Of a stretch of 32,355 bases of DNA, positions 29,700-32,355 are shown in pieces; the first letter of the stretch is position 1, and the number at the start of each line of letters is the position of its first letter. The notes under the pieces are model-generated. The model saw nothing but the letters and a program-made list of their open reading frames with translations. It was not told the DNA's origin and did not search any database. Source of the DNA: Deltaproteobacteria bacterium (GTDB lineage Bacteria > Desulfobacterota > Binatia > UBA9968); the NCBI GenBank assembly GCA_030688735.1, contig JAUYJC010000208.1, positions 1 to 32,355 of the forward strand, written 5' to 3'. The translations under genes were made by a program, and so were the position numbers.

Positions 29700-30782
29700 T
29701 CAACCGCGCTGTTCTTTCCGGTTCGCCGCATATCCCTCCATGTAGAGATCGAGAAGCGCCGCGAGCAAGGCGAACAAAACCGGGCCGAGCACGAATCCCA
29801 ACGCGCCAAATACCGCCAAGCCGCCGAGAATGCCGAAGAACAAAAACATGATGGGAAGTTTAAGCCGAGCGCCGATAAACATTGGCTTTAAAACATTATC
29901 CACCGTGCCCACCACGCCGATGGACCATACCAACAACAGGATTCCACTGAGCGTGTCCCCGTGGAGAAAAAGGAAGATCGAGGCCGGCACCGAGACAAGG
30001 GTCGTTCCACCCACCGGCAAGAGCGCGGCAAACGCCGTGACCACGCCCCAGAGAATGGAGTAGGGAACCCCAAAAAACCAATAAGCCAGGCCAGCCAGCA
30101 GTCCTTGAACCATGGCGACCACCAGGCAGCCATGCACCACCCCGGAAATGGAATTGGCGATATTACGGAACAGCCGTTCTTGATGCTCCTGGTCCATGGG
30201 CAGCAATCGCCGCAGCCGAAGCGAAAACTCCGCCCCATCGCGCAAAAAGAAAAACATCGTAATGAGCACGATGACGAAATTGGCGACAAACAGAAAAATG
30301 TTTTGCGCCACACCGGTTACCTGCGACAGCAAAACGCCCGAAGAAACCTTCGCGCCTTGAACCACCAGTTCTTTCCAATTGATTTGGAACTCAAAACCGG
30401 CGAGCCTCACTCCCAACAGGCCCCACCAACTAAGTAATTTCTGAACCCAGGGTTTCTGTTGCCAGATTTCCACGCCTTCAGCGCTTACCAAAGTGCCCAC
30501 GGATTTCACCACCTCGACGATTTCCTCCGATAAGAAACCGACGAGCCGCAAACCCGGCAAAATGATGATCAGGGCGATAACTACAGTGATGATCAGCGCC
30601 GTCACAGTCGCTTTACCGCGCAAAATCTTGAGGAGCCAGGAGTAGACTGGATACACCAAGACAGCGAAAATCGCCGCCCAAGTGATCGCTTTAAGGAACG
30701 GACTCAAAATCAAAAACGCGCCGTAGAGGATGACGGCCAAGAGCGCAAAGAAAAATGCGGTCACGAGCCAGTTCTGGTTCAA
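29700..30782 (-). CDS. AI-2E family transporter (UPF0118/PerM)
   Basis: 360 aa; multiple TM helices; AITWAAIFAVLVYPVYSWLLKI; ALLPVGGTTLVSVPASIFLFLHGD; LKPMFIGARLKLPIMFLFFGILGGLAVFGALGFVLGPVLFAL. Confidence 0.9.
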   Translation of the reverse strand: MNQNWLVTAFFFALLAVILYGAFLILSPFLKAITWAAIFAVLVYPVYSWLLKILRGKATVTALIITVVIALIIILPGLRLVGFLSEEIVEVVKSVGTLVSAEGVEIWQQKPWVQKLLSWWGLLGVRLAGFEFQINWKELVVQGAKVSSGVLLSQVTGVAQNIFLFVANFVIVLITMFFFLRDGAEFSLRLRRLLPMDQEHQERLFRNIANSISGVVHGCLVVAMVQGLLAGLAYWFFGVPYSILWGVVTAFAALLPVGGTTLVSVPASIFLFLHGDTLSGILLLVWSIGVVGTVDNVLKPMFIGARLKLPIMFLFFGILGGLAVFGALGFVLGPVLFALLAALLDLYMEGYAANRKEQRG

Positions 30783-31065
30783 CTGTTATCCCCCCCTTTT
30801 CACCTGCAACTGTACGCAGAAGGTTCCCCGGCCGCAAGCGTTCCTCTATAAAGACCTCGCCCCCCCCCCGGTAGCAGCCGCATTGATACCTCCCTGTAGC
30901 AAAATCGCTAACCATACCTCACTTGACGACGACTTCTAGTCTCAACCTACTTAGGAGCTTACTTACCTTGGAAAAGTTGAACAGGACGACGCCAGGGAAA
31001 TTTATCCCGCCAAGCATGTCCTGAGCTTCGCCGAAGGGGCGCGAAGGCACAAAGTGACGCTCCGT

Positions 31066-31123
31066 GTCATTTCGACCGAAGGGAGAAATCTTTCTTAGAT
31101 CCCTTGCATTCGCTCGGGATGAC
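31066..31123. repeat. Palindromic intergenic repeat
   Basis: GTCATTTCGACCGAAGG...GCATTCGCTCGGGATGAC imperfect inverted repeat. Confidence 0.6.
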
Positions 31124-31378
31124 GGGCCGAGGGCACGTCACTTCGCGTCTTTGCGAGAGACATGGTTTTTCCGATCTCTTCTTAGTTTCCGAATTTGAAA
31201 TACCTTTGGCTAGACTTCGGATACAATTTCAAAAACTTAATTCGCGTGAAACCGCGCATTGAAACGTGGTATAGCCTTTCCGCTGGACAAGCCTTGGTGT
31301 AGTCTACCGACAACCTTGGATAACGCCAAAAACACCTGGACAGGAAAGGCTAGGCAGCGTTCAGTTGCCAACGAACCG

Positions 31379-32355
31379 ATGACCGCGAAAACCTCGACCC
31401 TACTTGTCATTGCTTTGATTCTACTCTACTCCCAGTTCGCCGGTGCCCAGCAGCCAAAAGTCCACCGCCTGGGTGTCCTGATGATCGGCGATCCTACGCA
31501 GCCCATGCTGAAAGGGCTGCGCGACGGCCTTAAGGATTCCGGCTACATCGAGGGGAAAAATCTCATCCTGGAGATCCCGGCCAAGGAAACCTTCGACGAG
31601 CTCCGTCCACTGGCCAAGTCGTACAAGGAAAAGAAGCTTGATGTGATCGTCACCATCGGCGGCACGGCGGCCGCCATTGCGAAAGAAGTCACGCGCGAGA
31701 TTCCGATCGTCTTCGTCTCCGTCAACGACCCCGTGCAGTTGGGGCTGGTCAAGTTGCTGGCGCGCCCCGAAAACAACGTCACCGGGGTCGCCCTGCACGC
31801 CGACGCGGAGATGCAGGGCAAGCGCCTGGGGATTCTTAAAGAAGCGGCGCCGACGCTACGCCGCCTGGCGGTCTTGTACAACGCGCGCGGCGAAAATCCC
31901 AATCACGCAAAGAATCTCACGTTCATCCGTAAGCTCGCGCCAAACCTCGGGCTTACGTTGACCGAAAAGCCGGTCAAGTCCGATGCGGATATCGATCAGG
32001 CCCTCTCTTCTGTCTCCAAGCAACGAACCGATGGAATCTTCATCCTTTGCACTAGCCTGTTGAGGGCGCCGTTCAAAAAGATCGCCGCGGCAGCGATTCA
32101 GAAGCGCCTGGTATTGATCGGTTGCGACGCCGAGCAGGTTAGCGAGCAAGGCGCGCTCTTGTCCTATGATTCTGATAGATATCGCATGGGCCAGCGCGGC
32201 GCATGGTATGTGGACCGAATTCTCAAGGGCGCCAAGCCCCAGGACCTGCCCATTGAGACGCCGATGTATTTTGAGCTGGTGATCAGCCTTAAAACCGCGA
32301 AGCAGATCGGCGTGGCGATCCCGCCGAATGTCTTGGCGAGGGCGGTCAAGGTGAT
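31379..32355 (+). CDS. ABC transporter substrate-binding protein (ABC_sub_bind / TrpX-like family), C-terminus truncated by window edge
   Basis: Manual translation from ATG 31379: MTAKTSTLLVIALILLYSQFAGAQQPKVHRLGVLMIGDPTQPMLKGLRDGLKDSGYIEGKNLILE...DVIVTIGGTAAAIAKEVTREIPIVFVSVNDPVQLGLVKLLARPENNVTGVALHA...VISLKTAKQIGVAIPPNVLARAVKV. Not in the track because it is open-ended. Confidence 0.9.
   Translation, partial: MTAKTSTLLVIALILLYSQFAGAQQPKVHRLGVLMIGDPTQPMLKGLRDGLKDSGYIEGKNLILEIPAKETFDELRPLAKSYKEKKLDVIVTIGGTAAAIAKEVTREIPIVFVSVNDPVQLGLVKLLARPENNVTGVALHADAEMQGKRLGILKEAAPTLRRLAVLYNARGENPNHAKNLTFIRKLAPNLGLTLTEKPVKSDADIDQALSSVSKQRTDGIFILCTSLLRAPFKKIAAAAIQKRLVLIGCDAEQVSEQGALLSYDSDRYRMGQRGAWYVDRILKGAKPQDLPIETPMYFELVISLKTAKQIGVAIPPNVLARAVKV

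Overview
The window looks like a high-GC Gram-negative chromosomal segment, probably from an uncultured deltaproteobacterium-like lineage (taxonomy is inferred from gene order only). Left edge: a large SNF2/DEAH-type helicase on the minus strand runs off the window and is missing from the ORF track. 2.9-16.0 kb: a long minus-strand housekeeping array, kdsB-pyrG-kdsA-kdsD-kdsC-lptC-lptA-lptB-rpoN-hpf-ptsN-rapZ-ptsH-metK-ahcY. Two MITE-like palindromic elements have inserted into it. 16.2-20.3 kb: a plus-strand accessory cluster with two orphan substrate-binding proteins, an Asp/Glu-racemase-fold protein lacking the usual cysteines, and a COG2159-type amidohydrolase. 20.4-25.3 kb: small secreted and zinc-ribbon proteins, a divergent pair of putative di-metal helical-bundle proteins (ferritin-like and TenA/HDO-like), a shrunken Kelch protein, a polysaccharide deacetylase and a YheT-type hydrolase. 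25.6-30.8 kb: a ThDP-dependent enzyme, a GlcG/HbpS protein, a YbbN-type thioredoxin-TPR protein, an OsmC-family gene and an AI-2E family transporter. Right edge: another ABC substrate-binding protein, truncated by the window. The most interesting signal is the OsmC-family gene (29146..29643, minus). The ORF track splits it in two at one in-frame TGA. That TGA sits where a catalytic Cys is expected and is followed by a perfect 7-bp hairpin with a GGUACG loop at bacterial SECIS spacing, so this is a strong candidate selenocysteine-containing OsmC protein.
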